64,000 bases of DNA from Chaetoceros tenuissimus (GCA_021927905.1 BLLK01000058.1:496001-560000), one strand, 5' to 3'. Shown: positions 9,397-20,268, numbered from the stretch's first letter. The notes: a model not told the origin generated them from the sequence alone. Made by a program: numbers and translations.

Positions 9397-10788
9397 ATGA
9401 AAAGAGAAGAGGTCTCGTCATTATCTTGCGCCATTCTGTCATTGTCTTTATCATTTTTCTATGCTTTTTCCCCTCGTCCAAGAATTAATATCAACATCAC
9501 TACCCTATCAAAGAAGCAAATCAAAACAATTTATTTCATACTGTTTGTAAATATGATATTGTCAAAGCCTATACATGCCTTTACTCACAGGCTTCAATCA
9601 CATGGAACTTCATATAGAATACAACAGAATATTTGGGGAATATCGAAACATACGAGCATTCAACATTTCTCTACAGCTTTGGATTCAGATAAAGATACAA
9701 TCTTTGCTAGAATAGACACTGATGAAGAAAAGCATAATCTTATGGACGAGATTCAAGATATTGATTTGTTCAAGCCTTATTTCCCCATCTATTACAATGA
9801 TGTATACAAAGTACCTCTTCCAAAGAATCATAGGTTTCCCATGAATAAATACCATCAAGTGCGTGTACGAGTTCAGGAATATATTAATCCAATCAGAAAC
9901 GAAAATAATGTGCAATGTGAGTTTCGAATAAGTCCACTTGCATCTCTAAATGATTTGCAAACCACCCATTGTCCGCAATACATTGATCGGTATGTTAGAG
10001 GAGAGCAGACAGAAGCTGAATTACGAAACGTAGGTTTCCCATGGAGTCAAAAAGGAGTAGACCGATCGTTTTCATCAACAGGTGGAACAATTGCCGCCAG
10101 CACTGCTCTTTGCTTATTAAAGTCAAGACAATTACAGCATCAAGCAGCACTGTCACATGAAGAAGAAACGAAAGAATATGGTATGCTCTTTTCAGCTCAT
10201 GTAGCAGGAGGGACACATCATGCTTTCAGAGATTATGGGGAAGGCTTTTGTATTTTTTCTGATATTGCTGTGGCTGCCAATGTCATCTTGAGGGATTATG
10301 ACTTCATCAAGAACGTATTGATTATCGACTTGGATGTTCATCAAGGGAACGGCAATGCAGTACTGTTTCAAGATGTCGAAGAGGTAAAAACTTTTAGTAT
10401 GCATTGTAGTGCAAATTATTTTTCTCCCAAGGAAAAATCTGATTTGGATATTGAATTACCAGCTGGTGTGACAGATGAAACTTATCTTGCTACTTTACAT
10501 CATTGGTTGAAACAAATAGAAGCACAGAATGGCAAGATTGACTTTGTTTTCTTTCAGGCCGGTGTAGATATTCTCGAACAAGATCGTTTGGGAAGAATGA
10601 ATATTAGTTATGAAGGTATAGAAAGAAGGAATCTCATGATTTTCGATTTTGCAAAGAGATTGAAAGTGCCGCTTATGATTAGTATGGGGGGAGGATATCC
10701 TCGAAATGACTGGGAACCGATTTTGAAAGCACATACTAGAGTTTATACACAGGCATATGATTACTTAGTCCAGAATGACAAATGCTAA
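9397..10788 (+). CDS. Histone deacetylase family protein (class IV/AcuC-like)
   Basis: 463 residues, no intron. The zinc-dependent deacetylase fold removes acetyl groups from lysine. The signature elements are present in order: the His pair in GGTHHAF (about residue 273), the zinc site DLDVHQGNG (about 311), AGVDILEQDRLG (about 388, second zinc Asp and the conserved DxLG) and the loop GGGYPRNDW (about 430). The compact catalytic region with little C-terminal extension suggests the class IV or bacterial-like group rather than class I. The first 75 or so residues precede the domain; the second ATG at 9553 (MILSKPIHAFTHRL) gives a short presequence with an AF motif, so a plastid or other organellar form is possible. 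Which start is used is unclear. It shares its upstream region with BiP. Confidence 0.85.
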   Translation: MKREEVSSLSCAILSLSLSFFYAFSPRPRININITTLSKKQIKTIYFILFVNMILSKPIHAFTHRLQSHGTSYRIQQNIWGISKHTSIQHFSTALDSDKDTIFARIDTDEEKHNLMDEIQDIDLFKPYFPIYYNDVYKVPLPKNHRFPMNKYHQVRVRVQEYINPIRNENNVQCEFRISPLASLNDLQTTHCPQYIDRYVRGEQTEAELRNVGFPWSQKGVDRSFSSTGGTIAASTALCLLKSRQLQHQAALSHEEETKEYGMLFSAHVAGGTHHAFRDYGEGFCIFSDIAVAANVILRDYDFIKNVLIIDLDVHQGNGNAVLFQDVEEVKTFSMHCSANYFSPKEKSDLDIELPAGVTDETYLATLHHWLKQIEAQNGKIDFVFFQAGVDILEQDRLGRMNISYEGIERRNLMIFDFAKRLKVPLMISMGGGYPRNDWEPILKAHTRVYTQAYDYLVQNDKC

Positions 10789-10868
10789 GAAAGATTTTAT
10801 TATATTTAAAGCAGCTATGATTAGTCGAGTTAACCAAACAGTAGAAACTACATCCTATACGTTTACAA

Positions 10869-12893
10869 CTATCTATCTGACCCAAACGACCGAAGTTTCT
10901 CGTCATCGCCATCTGAAATGTTTGACAAGTAACTCATATCATATGCTGAGAAAGACTCTTCTATATTTTGTGACATAGATTCTACAAAAACAACCTTGTC
11001 TTGCGCTGCCTTTTCGTAGACCCAATCGTTTTTTCTTTCAGTGCATAGGTTCATACTAGAGGTTTGTATCAAATCATGAAGGTTATCATCATTCGTATGG
11101 GAAGGAACAAACTCAGAGGTCGATCCTTGGTCTTCTTTAAATTGATGATTCAAGTCTGGCTTCCGAACAATATCCTCAAGTGGAAAAGATTTACAAGTGA
11201 GACCTTTAGAGTCATAACACTCAACAAGCGGTGTGGAAGTTACATCTGGTATTGACATTCTTTCTTCATCATCCATTTGAGGTACGTTTGTAGTGCTTTG
11301 GATATCTTCTTTCCCTTCACATCAATTCTTACTTGGTAAAACCATTTGAATCTCCCCCAATTTGTTTTTGTGGTCAATCTGGTAAAACTGAGCACATGAA
11401 GATTCATGTTTGTCAAAGGAAAGATTTCCTCCAGCACTACTGACAAGATTATTGTTATTAGCAACTCCAAATTGGACGCTCGACATTGCTTGTGAAGAAC
11501 TATCACCTATTACAGGACTAATCTCTTGCTTTGGTGCTTCACCACCGTTACGGAATACTATCCAAAATGCTCGAGGCCAAGACATACCAGGGAAACGCGC
11601 TCTCATCACACATACAGATGGGCGCGAAAAAATGAAAATATTGAGTACACCTGACAGGGGTTGAAGCGTTTGACTGGCAAAGAGGAAAGCAAAGTGTGGT
11701 GGTTTCCCTAGAACAAGTAAAAGATTCATGACCGAAAACAAAATGTTTGTGAAGATGAACTGACAACTATACAATATTACCTGCACAAACATTTCCTTTC
11801 GATACATTCGTGCCATTATTTGACTCTGTTCGGTCGAAGATGCAACTCTGTTTTGACTACTTGTTGAACTTGAAGGTCTCTTTGTCCTGAGAGCTCTGAT
11901 TTCAGATACTTCCTTGACATTGGTATTTACAAGCAGAGCTTCATCCAAAGCCGAATTTTGCTGAATATTGTTTTTCTTACTTGCTCCTTGAGGTTGAACA
12001 GATTCTGCTCCTTCTAATGCTGCTTGTGGTTGACTACACACACTGTCACCTGCAATGTTTGGTTCATCTTTGAGACAAGGTTCACTTGGTTTTGTCTTGT
12101 ATTCTTTGCCATTTTTATCGCTCGAGCCACCTGAAGAGCTAACCTTCAACCATGAGATTCTATCACTCTTTCTAATATGCGTGGCTTGTCCCTTTTTATT
12201 ACTTTGTACATGTGTCAATGGCAAAGAACTAAATATCTTTTCTCTCGCCGCAATCTTGTAGAGCAAAAATGAAAGAATCGAGACGATGCATGTCAAACAT
12301 ACAAAAGGTACTGATATGACAACCGCGAGATTCAAATTGGTGATCAAATCTTTGTTATCATCGCACTCACCAAAAACATGCGGTGCTTGTCTACATCCAA
12401 CAGGCGTTGCACTATATAAGCAAAATGTTCCAATCACATTGCTGTTGATTGCATTGTTCGCCAAGGCGATGGTTTGACAAATAAACATGAAAGCAATAAA
12501 GAGAAGGTGCAAATATTTCTCGATGAAATTGGCAAACCCAAAATCTGTCATATTTTTGTGCAGTTTGAAGAAGTAGTATATTACAAGGGCCATTGTATAC
12601 ATTGGCGACCAGGCAAATCCGAACGTAAATAATGAGCCTGAAAAGCTACACGATGCTTTGTTTCCGAAAGCCCAAAAGCCTTGAGGTGTAGAAACAGGAA
12701 TAGTGAATGGACCCAAGATCAGGCCTATACATTGTAAAATATCTGAAACACTTATCGCAAAGATTAGCCTTCTGTAGGGTGTGTGGAACCCTTTCTTGAA
12801 GATAATGAGTGCTAAAATCGATGATTGAAGGAGAGACGCGGAAGCCGTTGCGAATGTTGCGCATGCAAGCTTCTTCTGATTTTCTTGATTCAT
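10869..12893 (-). CDS. Seven-helix G-protein-coupled-receptor-like protein
   Basis: The main frame (12893-11322) encodes 523 residues with seven hydrophobic segments: about residues 10-33, 42-68, 82-112, 127-150, 187-220, then after a long Ser/Gln/Lys-rich third cytoplasmic loop (about 220-365) two more at 370-395 and 398-425. The sixth and seventh lead into LQPLSGVLNIFIFSRP, which resembles the receptor TM7. It looks like the receptor family expanded in diatoms; the ligand cannot be told. A further acidic, stop-free frame at 11276-10869 probably supplies the C-terminal tail: a GTAAGA donor at 11332 and an acceptor before 11263 give a phase-consistent 69-nt intron and a 651-residue protein. 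That intron is short with a weak acceptor, so the tail is less certain than the receptor core. Confidence 0.7.
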
Positions 12894-13348
12894 ACTACAG
12901 TCGAGTTTATCGTTCTAATGAGTAAGGTGAACTTCTATGGTTACTTTCACAATCTCACTATTATATGAATTTCACAAAAGAGAGAAACGAAACGAACAGT
13001 TCCACAGTTCCCTTCTTTTGAGCTTCTCCGCTTGAGAACGCTTCTCTTGATTGGCCTGATGATGGTTGATGGTAGAATTAGTCGTAGACACCAGTTGACG
13101 AGTGTCTATGATTATCTTGCAAGACCTAAAAAATTCTTAAATTTCAGAAATCCAAAATAATAAAAGCAAAAACAAAGCATTGCCCAGAAATATTACAATA
13201 TATAACTTTTCGAGATTAAATGGGAAAGAGAAATTACCACAAGTCCCTGGATGTCATATTTCAAATGTTTCAGCAGGAATCAAAAGAAAGGGTCTAGTAA
13301 GTTTGCACTTCTTCACTCTATAACCATATTCATCTCTATTTTACTTCT
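12894..13348. other. Intergenic with a short hairpin
   Basis: Upstream region of the receptor gene and downstream region of the next minus-strand gene. It contains the perfect inverted repeat TAGACAC (13085-13091) / GTGTCTA (13102-13108) with a 10-nt loop. No gene is recognised. Confidence 0.5.
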
Positions 13349-14425
13349 TTAGAAACCAACATAGTCACCATTGTCAGTATCAATTGGATCTGATCCTCCT
13401 CCTCCACTAGGCGATCCGAGAGCTCCCGATTCCATAACATCCTTTTGATACCTGTACCATTCCATAGGAATATCTCTGTCCAGAGCAATGGTTGATCTAA
13501 AATTGAAGTTTTTGCTCTTTGTAGATTTCAAATCTCCAATGGCAGCACCCCAAAAGCCTCCGACAAAATCAAGATCAGGATTCATTCTAAATCCAGGCAA
13601 ACAGTCACATCTCAATACACAGCCCTTGAAACCCGCATCTTTATGTGAATTTACCGAAGACCCCATTCTACCTCCTCCAGCTACTGCTCTTACTGACCCA
13701 AGAATTGGAATGCGCTTTGATAGGTCTTTTGCGACTGAAGGTAGAGAGATAGATGTAGCTGCATCCTCGTCATCATCATCGGATTCGTCAACCTCTTCAG
13801 ATTCTTCATCATCAGCAATAGCTCCAAGTGTCAATAAAATTGCAGCAGGGTCATTTCCTCCACACTCTTCAACAACCTTATCAACAATTGCCTTTACATC
13901 ATCTTCACTCCACTCATTTTCTTTACTCAAAACAAGTTCAGGAATCAAAGCCATACCACATTCTTTGACCTGTTCAAAGGTATCCTTTAACCCAGTCAAA
14001 TCCATGCTATCGGCATCAGAAATTTCCCCATTAAGCGAAAATAACACTCCAGCAGTACCTTTCTCTGCCAGCTCTTTATAATCTCCTTCGCCACAATAAA
14101 TTATTGGAAGAGGGCCTGGGAAATTTCCTCTTGCAGTTTCCTGCTCAGCGCAAAATGTTGCGATGTTACCAACACTTCCAGACAAGAATGCTGCGTTTGC
14201 CTTTGCCTTTACTCGTAACGAATTTGACATTTTTTCAATTTCTGTTTTTTGTAGCAATAGAGCTGTCGGATCTGATGGTTCAGGGATGATGATTTCTGGG
14301 GAAAGAGTAAGTTTGTTGGCAATGGAAGAAAGAGATTGTTGGAGAATAGAATGGTTGCGCTCATATGATGGAGCCAGAGCACTGGCTTGCGCCAAAATTA
14401 GAATAAAAAGTGCAGATATCTTCAT
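13349..14425 (-). CDS. Plastid-targeted protein of unknown function
   Basis: 358 residues, no intron. The N-terminus MKISALFILILAQASALAPS is a signal peptide ending in a variant of the diatom ASAFAP cleavage motif, so import into the complex plastid is likely. The mature part has alternating strand and helix patterns: LPIIYCGEGDYKELAEKG, AGVLFSLNGE, GMALIPELVLS, DPAAILLTLGA and, after an acidic run of about residues 215-230, IPILGSVRAVAGGGRMG and FKGCVLRCDCLPGF. This rhythm, and the GMALIPELVLS/AILLTLG pair, faintly recall TIM barrels such as indole-glycerol-phosphate synthase, but I see no catalytic signature and do not claim it. The C-terminus is Gly/Ser/Asp-rich. Confidence 0.6.
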   Translation of the reverse strand: MKISALFILILAQASALAPSYERNHSILQQSLSSIANKLTLSPEIIIPEPSDPTALLLQKTEIEKMSNSLRVKAKANAAFLSGSVGNIATFCAEQETARGNFPGPLPIIYCGEGDYKELAEKGTAGVLFSLNGEISDADSMDLTGLKDTFEQVKECGMALIPELVLSKENEWSEDDVKAIVDKVVEECGGNDPAAILLTLGAIADDEESEEVDESDDDDEDAATSISLPSVAKDLSKRIPILGSVRAVAGGGRMGSSVNSHKDAGFKGCVLRCDCLPGFRMNPDLDFVGGFWGAAIGDLKSTKSKNFNFRSTIALDRDIPMEWYRYQKDVMESGALGSPSGGGGSDPIDTDNGDYVGF

Positions 14426-14751
14426 CTTGTTAAGTTTTAATATGCTTGTAGTACTAGTATATCTGTAAGGTCAGATTACTTCAAAGTGTAATGGAGATGA
14501 TGATGATAAAAAGAGAAATGTGTAGAATGTAGCAGCCGTCGTAGGAGTGTCAAAAGTGCGTACCAAATCCCTACCCAAGATGGTTTGTGCGATTAAGAAG
14601 TGTGAGCCTCCTCTCTTCTTTGGACGAAGAAATAGATCGATCACATCTTCAATCTGAAAGTTACTGAAAACAATATTGTTTCATCACCATAGTGTCCTTC
14701 GTATTTTAGGCAAACAGAAAATTACACTCAGTTCCAAAAAATATTGAAAAA

Positions 14752-15718
14752 ATGAGAATCCCGCTCCTTGTTTTGTCATCCCTTTCATTTGTTCATGCAT
14801 TTGCACCAATTTCAATCCAAAAGAATGCAATCCAATCATCTTCAACATCACAGAATATGTTCACCGGAATCGTTGAGGAAATGGGTGAAGTAGTAAACCT
14901 TGAGCAAAGAGATGATATGACTTTATGGGATGGATCTATTGGAAGTGGTACTGAACTCACAGTCAAGGGTGATGTTGTTATGGGCGGGGCATATTTAGGG
15001 TAAGTAAAAAGCAAATATGTCATCACACTAAATATATTGATATCTGATCACTTCATTCGCGAGCAGATGTAGTATATGCGTAAATGGAGTTTGCCTAACA
15101 GCTACAGAATTGAATGAGGATGAATCTACTTTCAAAGTCGGTCTTGCGCCTGAAACACTTCGTAGAACTTATCTAGGATCATTGGAAAAAGGAGACAAGT
15201 TGAATTTAGAAAGAGCGAGTGAAATTGGAGGAAGAAATTCAGGGCATTTCGTGCAGGGTCATGTTGATGGTACTGGTGAAATTATTGATAGATGGGAGGA
15301 TGAAGATTCGTTATTCCATAAAGTCAAAGTTGATCGCGATTTGTTGAGATATATTGTTCCAAAAGGGTGAGTTGTGTCTTGTTATCGGTGCGAAGAACAG
15401 AGATGTTAATTATAGACCTAGGATATTGACTCACCTTCTTTCTCGCGATAATTCAGATTCATTGCTATCGATGGAACATCACTTACAGTATGCGAAGTAG
15501 ACACCAAAGAATCATGGTTTACATTTATGTTGGTTGAATATACTCAAAAGAAAATCATTATCCCATCAAAGAAAGTTGGATCATTATTGAATATTGAAGT
15601 GGATGTATTGGGAAAATATTCAGAATCTGCATACGCAGCGATTATGCCAAGAATTGAAGAGTTGGAACAGAAAGTCCAGGAGTTGGAAGCGAAGGTGAAG
15701 GACCTAGAGGGGAATTAA
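14752..15718 (+). CDS. RIBE: Riboflavin synthase, plastid-targeted, three exons
   Basis: Exons 14752-14999, 15067-15366 and 15457-15718; introns of 67 and 90 nt, both splitting a Gly codon after GG. The 269-residue product converts two 6,7-dimethyl-8-ribityllumazines into riboflavin and a pyrimidine dione, the last step of vitamin B2 synthesis. The presequence ends VHAFAPIS, a diatom plastid motif. The first lumazine-binding barrel begins MFTGIVEEMGEV and includes NGVCLT; the second includes GGRNSGHFVQGHVDGTGEI, DGTSLTV and FTFMLVEYT. Two barrels in tandem are diagnostic. The extreme C-terminus (EELEQKVQELEAKVKDLEG) is a short coiled coil, which would suit the trimeric enzyme. Confidence 0.96.
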
Positions 15719-16074
15719 GTAGTAGAGATTTTCAACAAAATAAAGAATCTAGCTAATCTCTTGACATTTTTTCCTCAATATCTAGAGAGCTATGAGTAAT
15801 TGGGTATATCGAAATAAATCAGTTCTTCTACAATCAAGCAGAGCGTTTGTTTTCATTTACATTATTTTAATAAAGCTTTGTTTTTTCATGTGGAAGATGA
15901 AACGATGTCATACCTCGCTTAAATACTTCAGATAGTAGCTCAAGGACACCATCCATTCAATGCCAATCCATTGTATTTCAAATTTTTGTTCTGATGAAGT
16001 CCATCGCATACAACCAATATCCGACACAGCTACAGTCAGTTTCTAGTCATTTCGTGTTCAATCTACTAAATCCA
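15719..16074. other. Intergenic between convergent genes
   Basis: Holds the two 3' untranslated regions of riboflavin synthase (plus) and MIC10 (minus). Nothing else is seen. Confidence 0.6.
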
Positions 16075-16308
16075 TTACTCTTTTTTTGGAGCAGAATCCA
16101 AATAAGCTCTCTCAAGAGTAGATCCAATAGCAGCACCAACACCCAAAGCCATTGAAGCTGATCTCATTCCTGATCCAGATTTGAACATGATTGCACCTAC
16201 AACTCCTCCAACTACAGCTCCAGCTGTTGCTTTAATGATTCCGGATTCAATATGATTTTCTATTCCTTCTGGAAGCTTCCATGTAATTTCTGGTGAATCT
16301 GACGACAT
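16075..16308 (-). CDS. MIC10: MICOS subunit MIC10 (inner-membrane cristae junctions)
   Basis: 77 residues from the ATG at 16308 (MSSDSPEITWKLPEG); an upstream in-frame ATG at 16434 would add 42 basic residues unlike the family, so I prefer the short form. MIC10 is a hairpin membrane protein whose two helices carry glycine-zipper motifs and whose oligomers bend the mitochondrial inner membrane at cristae junctions. Both helices are here: ATAGAVVGGVVGAIMF and, after the basic loop KSGSGMR, SMALGVGAAIGSTLERAY. Length and layout match the family. It ends SAPKKE. Confidence 0.85.
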   Translation of the reverse strand: MSSDSPEITWKLPEGIENHIESGIIKATAGAVVGGVVGAIMFKSGSGMRSASMALGVGAAIGSTLERAYLDSAPKKE

Positions 16309-16990
16309 ATTTTCGCTGAATAGAAATGGTAGATGTATTTCTATTTTCTGTCTACAATGTACCTTACGATATGGGTTGTATCTTTTCAATTGAAGAATGA
16401 ATTGGAATAGAGAGGTGACCAGTGACTTTTTCACTTTTTGCTTTCAGCTTTGTGCTCGCTGCTGCTCGCTGTTACATTGTTCTTGTTAGGCTATCGCCAT
16501 AGCTACGAAGTAGCTTTTTCCTGGTCAAAAAGCATTTTCAAAAATCTGGATTTCATCCGCCGTATTGCATCGTTCCATTGTTTTTGATGAGAACATCATG
16601 ACTATCCTGAATTCAAAGAAGACAGAAGCATGATTTTGAATTAGAGCGTGGTCTCCAAGTTATAATAAAGGAAGAGTGTATGTCTAAAGGTGTTATAAGA
16701 TTGTGACCTTGAAAAGAAACGTTAAGTTGGCACGTTAGACATTAAATAGGCCTTTTTCTTCTTTCTGGTTGCTATCTGTACGTACTGAATATAGTACTAA
16801 CATCTTTTTTGAATTTTCGGGTTTTTTGTTTTTTGGCTTTTTTCAGCGAAGGAAAACTATCTTCTGATACCGTACTTAGTGTCAGTTGGTTTAAAAAATA
16901 GAATCAATCTTGTTCGGTCTGTTCCATCCCATTGATTCGAGCATTCAGGCGAAGCATATCTGCTCCACACGGACTACAGAATTAAGCACA
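16309..16990. other. Intergenic, divergent promoters
   Basis: Shared upstream region of MIC10 (minus) and the MORC-like gene (plus). Includes TCGCTGCTGC-type CT-rich sequence near 16455-16475 and T-rich tracts near 16800-16850. No gene is recognised. Confidence 0.5.
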
Positions 16991-19084
16991 ATGGAAACTA
17001 ATCAAGTAGTAGTCAAGGAAGAAAATGAGTTATTCAATTCGCCTTCTCAAAAGATCTCTAGTATTGACGGAATTGGGCTTTGGAACTCATTCACCAGGTC
17101 CTTTCAATCGCCGCTCATGGCTTGCTTTGACCTAATAGACAATGTCTTTGATGCATCATCTCAATTTCACGGATATTTAGAAATTGATGTTGACGTCGAA
17201 GAGGAAAAAGATGAAGAAGATGAAAATCGAATTCCAGAACTTGAATTGGACAGTACGAACGGGTTTTACATGTTGAACAATTGTCATCATGCAGTGAAAC
17301 CTATGAAAGAAGTCTTGACTGTTTTCAATAGTGAAAAGGGCAGTGCCAGAAGTCAGATTGGAGAAAATGGAGTGGGAGTGAAGCAGGGCTGTGCTACTCT
17401 ATCTGATATCTCTTTTGTCATGAGCAGAAATGAACAGGTTTATTCCCTTGGAATACTGGCGAAAGAATTGCAGAAAAAGCAGGGGATTTATTTGCCTAGC
17501 TTTGAGTTTGCATTTGATAAAGAATTTGCGGATGTTGATGACTCTTATACACTTTACTCATTCCTCAAGGCTGAACTTACATCGATTGCAAATTTGAACA
17601 AGGATATTGCAAAAGTCTACACGGAATACGGCTATGGTGATGAGAAAAAAGGAATACATCGGCTAATCACGAATATGATGAGATTGTCCGATGGCATTTG
17701 GGCGGATGAAAAATATGCCTTTTGCTTATGCATACATGATTTGAAACACGGCGACAATACAGATTTTCTCTTGAACATCAGCAGTGAGTTGTCCAGACAT
17801 TATCTTCATGTTCCAAAAAGTTTTCAAGTTTGGGTTGGATCAATTCGAGTAAAGTTTAATCATTGGCCAAATAGATTAGTTAACTTGACTAGATTCATGG
17901 TGAGAATTCCTAAAGATGAGCACGCGAACGGTAACAACATAAATGGGACGATTGATGATCATAGTTTAAATGTCTATGTTGGATTTGACGCGATAAGATG
18001 CACCAACAATGATGAGAGCAAATCAGCAAGCCTTTACTATTACAGTCGCAAGTTTGGTAGACTCATCAAGTCTCACCGTGATGCCAGAGGTACGCTGTTG
18101 CTTTCAGCAGGCGGTACACAATTTTGTCAAGCTCTTACCATTATTATTGATGATAAGGCTGGTGCGTTGCCACTGAACCCGACGAAACAGGATTTTGCAT
18201 TTGGTGAGCATCAAAATGGAAGTGTATGGGAGCAAAATTTGCATAAATGGGTCTCAGCAGTGACGAAGGTGTATTATAACTACTACCTTGAAAATCTATG
18301 TGATGGACAAAAGAGAACTCTGACAGACCTTGTCAAAAATCGCAACGGACAAGCAAAGAAGAAAGATGTACAACAAGGGAATCAAAACATGTACAAATCT
18401 ATTGACGAATTAGAAGTGTCAACGTTTGAGGGAATCAAGTGGAAATACATGGGTGATTCTCATAGTGGCTCCTTTCATTTGACAAAAAAGCAAAGTCTGA
18501 AGGAGTCTCTTGGCGAAGATATTGACTTACTTTTCAAAAAACCGAAAAGCAAGGGCGCGGCATCTTCAAGCAAGAAGCAGGTCAACAACAAGAAGAAGTC
18601 CAAAGCCAAAACTTCTACAGCACGAGTCACTCATGCCGTCAGCCACGATATGGTAGGTAGTGAAAGTGATGAAGATATGATGGCTTCCAGCAATAGATCC
18701 TTTCAGAGAAGTGCAAAGGCTGGTTCCAAGCGCTACCGGGAGGATACAGAAGAAGACATCACCGAAGAAGAAGATATATCAAAATTTTCTTCTCCTGTTC
18801 CTCGCAAGAAGACCAGCAATCTTGAGTTAGAAAATGCTCAACTGAAACAAGAACTAGAAAATTCTCAAAGGAAGTTTGAGCAGCTCGAGAGACGATTCAC
18901 TGAGGCTAAATTGTTCATCAAATCTTTGGAGAAAGAACGTGATGATGCACAATTAGATATTGAAACTTTGGAAGGAAGTGAAAGGGAATTGAAAGATACA
19001 CTTAGTCGTCGAGAAAGAGAAATCAATCGTTTGAAGAGGGATCTTGCACATGAAAAGGCGACAGAAACTTCAATGGACTTCTGA
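16991..19084 (+). CDS. MORC-like GHKL ATPase with C-terminal coiled coil
   Basis: 697 residues from the ATG at 16991; reading further upstream has only non-ATG starts. The N-terminal GHKL fold has the Mg/ATP motif DLIDNVFDASSQF (about residues 45-57) and the ATP-lid motif IGENGVGVKQGCATLSD (about 130-146), the arrangement seen in MORC and SMCHD1 chromatin ATPases. The second GHKL motif, normally D-x-G-x-G, reads NGFYMLNN here, so nucleotide handling may be altered. A transducer-like region continues to about residue 470, then a Lys/Ser-rich linker with nuclear-localisation-like basic clusters (about 520-610) and a heptad coiled coil from about 625 to the end. A role in chromatin compaction or silencing is inferred from family. 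Confidence 0.75.
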   Translation: METNQVVVKEENELFNSPSQKISSIDGIGLWNSFTRSFQSPLMACFDLIDNVFDASSQFHGYLEIDVDVEEEKDEEDENRIPELELDSTNGFYMLNNCHHAVKPMKEVLTVFNSEKGSARSQIGENGVGVKQGCATLSDISFVMSRNEQVYSLGILAKELQKKQGIYLPSFEFAFDKEFADVDDSYTLYSFLKAELTSIANLNKDIAKVYTEYGYGDEKKGIHRLITNMMRLSDGIWADEKYAFCLCIHDLKHGDNTDFLLNISSELSRHYLHVPKSFQVWVGSIRVKFNHWPNRLVNLTRFMVRIPKDEHANGNNINGTIDDHSLNVYVGFDAIRCTNNDESKSASLYYYSRKFGRLIKSHRDARGTLLLSAGGTQFCQALTIIIDDKAGALPLNPTKQDFAFGEHQNGSVWEQNLHKWVSAVTKVYYNYYLENLCDGQKRTLTDLVKNRNGQAKKKDVQQGNQNMYKSIDELEVSTFEGIKWKYMGDSHSGSFHLTKKQSLKESLGEDIDLLFKKPKSKGAASSSKKQVNNKKKSKAKTSTARVTHAVSHDMVGSESDEDMMASSNRSFQRSAKAGSKRYREDTEEDITEEEDISKFSSPVPRKKTSNLELENAQLKQELENSQRKFEQLERRFTEAKLFIKSLEKERDDAQLDIETLEGSERELKDTLSRREREINRLKRDLAHEKATETSMDF

Positions 19085-19192
19085 AAATTGTACAATCCGA
19101 TGAGCAACATGACGATGATGAGCCAAGCTTCGTGTATTAATAAATAACTTTAAAAAAGTAACTTGTAGCACATTCTCATCAGTAATAGTTTC

Positions 19193-19833
19193 TCACTCAT
19201 CCAAGTCGGCAACTCTACCAGCACTTGTTATGATTCCCATTTCTCGAAGTGATGCAGTATTGAGATATGGAACTTGCTGTATTTCGTCTTCATTTGCTTC
19301 GTCTCCTATCAACATCGAGTTGACTGTGCATAATGCAACATCATGAGATCCACAATCTATCAATCACCAATCAGAGTCAGCTCTAGATAGTAGACACAAT
19401 CAGGAAGTACAAGTGGCATTTCTTCTTCTCCTTCAACTTCTTCTCCATCAAGTATAATCCACGGAAATCCAAGTTTTTTACATTCTTCACACTTATCTAC
19501 ATCTTTACCAGACGACCCTCCAAGAAGTCTGACAACTTTGGACTGCCTTGGTGCAAGCAGCTGTAAAATTCCTCTTTTTGATTTACTAAAATTTTCATGT
19601 GTTTGTGTTCCTTTGAAAATCCCTATTGACCAAACTCTATCAGGACGAACACTGACAGGTGTAGCATAGGTCAAGATATTCATACATGTTTTCCCTTGAC
19701 CATCGAGAGTGGCAAGACTATATGTTGGGACATCGATCAAAGGTGGAACAGAAGTAATTTGTAAACTTTGACTTATTTTGAAGTATAGAGAAAGAAGTAG
19801 CGAGACGATAGAATATATTTTTGAAGAGTTCAT
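19193..19833 (-). CDS. Flavin-reductase-like protein with a late frameshift
   Basis: Start at ATG 19833; a signal peptide or anchor (SIVSLLLSLYFKISQSLQ) is followed by PTYSLATLDGQGKTCMN, ILTYATPVSVRPDRVWSIGI and FKGTQTHENF, the start of a flavin reductase-like split barrel that binds FMN. The frame stops at 19362-19360 after LTLIGD. Directly beyond, another frame continues the same fold as CGSHDVALCTVNSMLIGDE to a stop at 19195-19193. The two frames are separated by GATTGATAGATTG, in which an 8-nt unit is partly repeated; dropping 8 nt would leave LTLIGDCGSHD in frame. So this is either a recently broken gene, an allele difference or an assembly slip; 11 nt is too short for a normal intron. 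Substrate unknown. Confidence 0.65.
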
Positions 19834-20268
19834 TATCAAGCTTGCGTAGATTTGCTCACCATTTGTAAGATTTAAATTTAAGCAAACTCATTAGAATTTC
19901 CGTTGACATCCTCCGTTGAGCATGGAAAATTTCATTTTCTTCCAACGGACTAAGGCTGAGCACGATAACAAAGGCAAGCAGTATTCAACGCCCATAGAGC
20001 AAGAACAATTTTGTGAGTATTTTCTTTAGAACACAAAATGTCACATATAAGTTTATTTAGCTAAAGAATGATTTAAACACTGTCAACAAAGTTCATCTTT
20101 CTTGTTATTTAGCTATCATGATTGCCGTTGAGTAGAAAAAAAAAATGAAGGAACATTTTCTTCATTTCTTTTGCATTCAATCTTTACATTATCTACCTAC
20201 ACTCTCACAAAATACACATTGTGTCAGAATTTTGAACAGTCTCTTTTACTTACAAACACTTATTCAAG
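19834..20268. other. Intergenic, divergent promoters
   Basis: Separates the flavin-reductase-like gene (minus) from the next plus-strand gene. Contains an A9 run near 20137. Nothing else is recognised. Confidence 0.5.

Noticed and set aside
13488-14081. 197-codon plus-strand frame
   Set aside because: Antisense to the plastid protein gene, whose frame has a start, signal peptide and natural composition.
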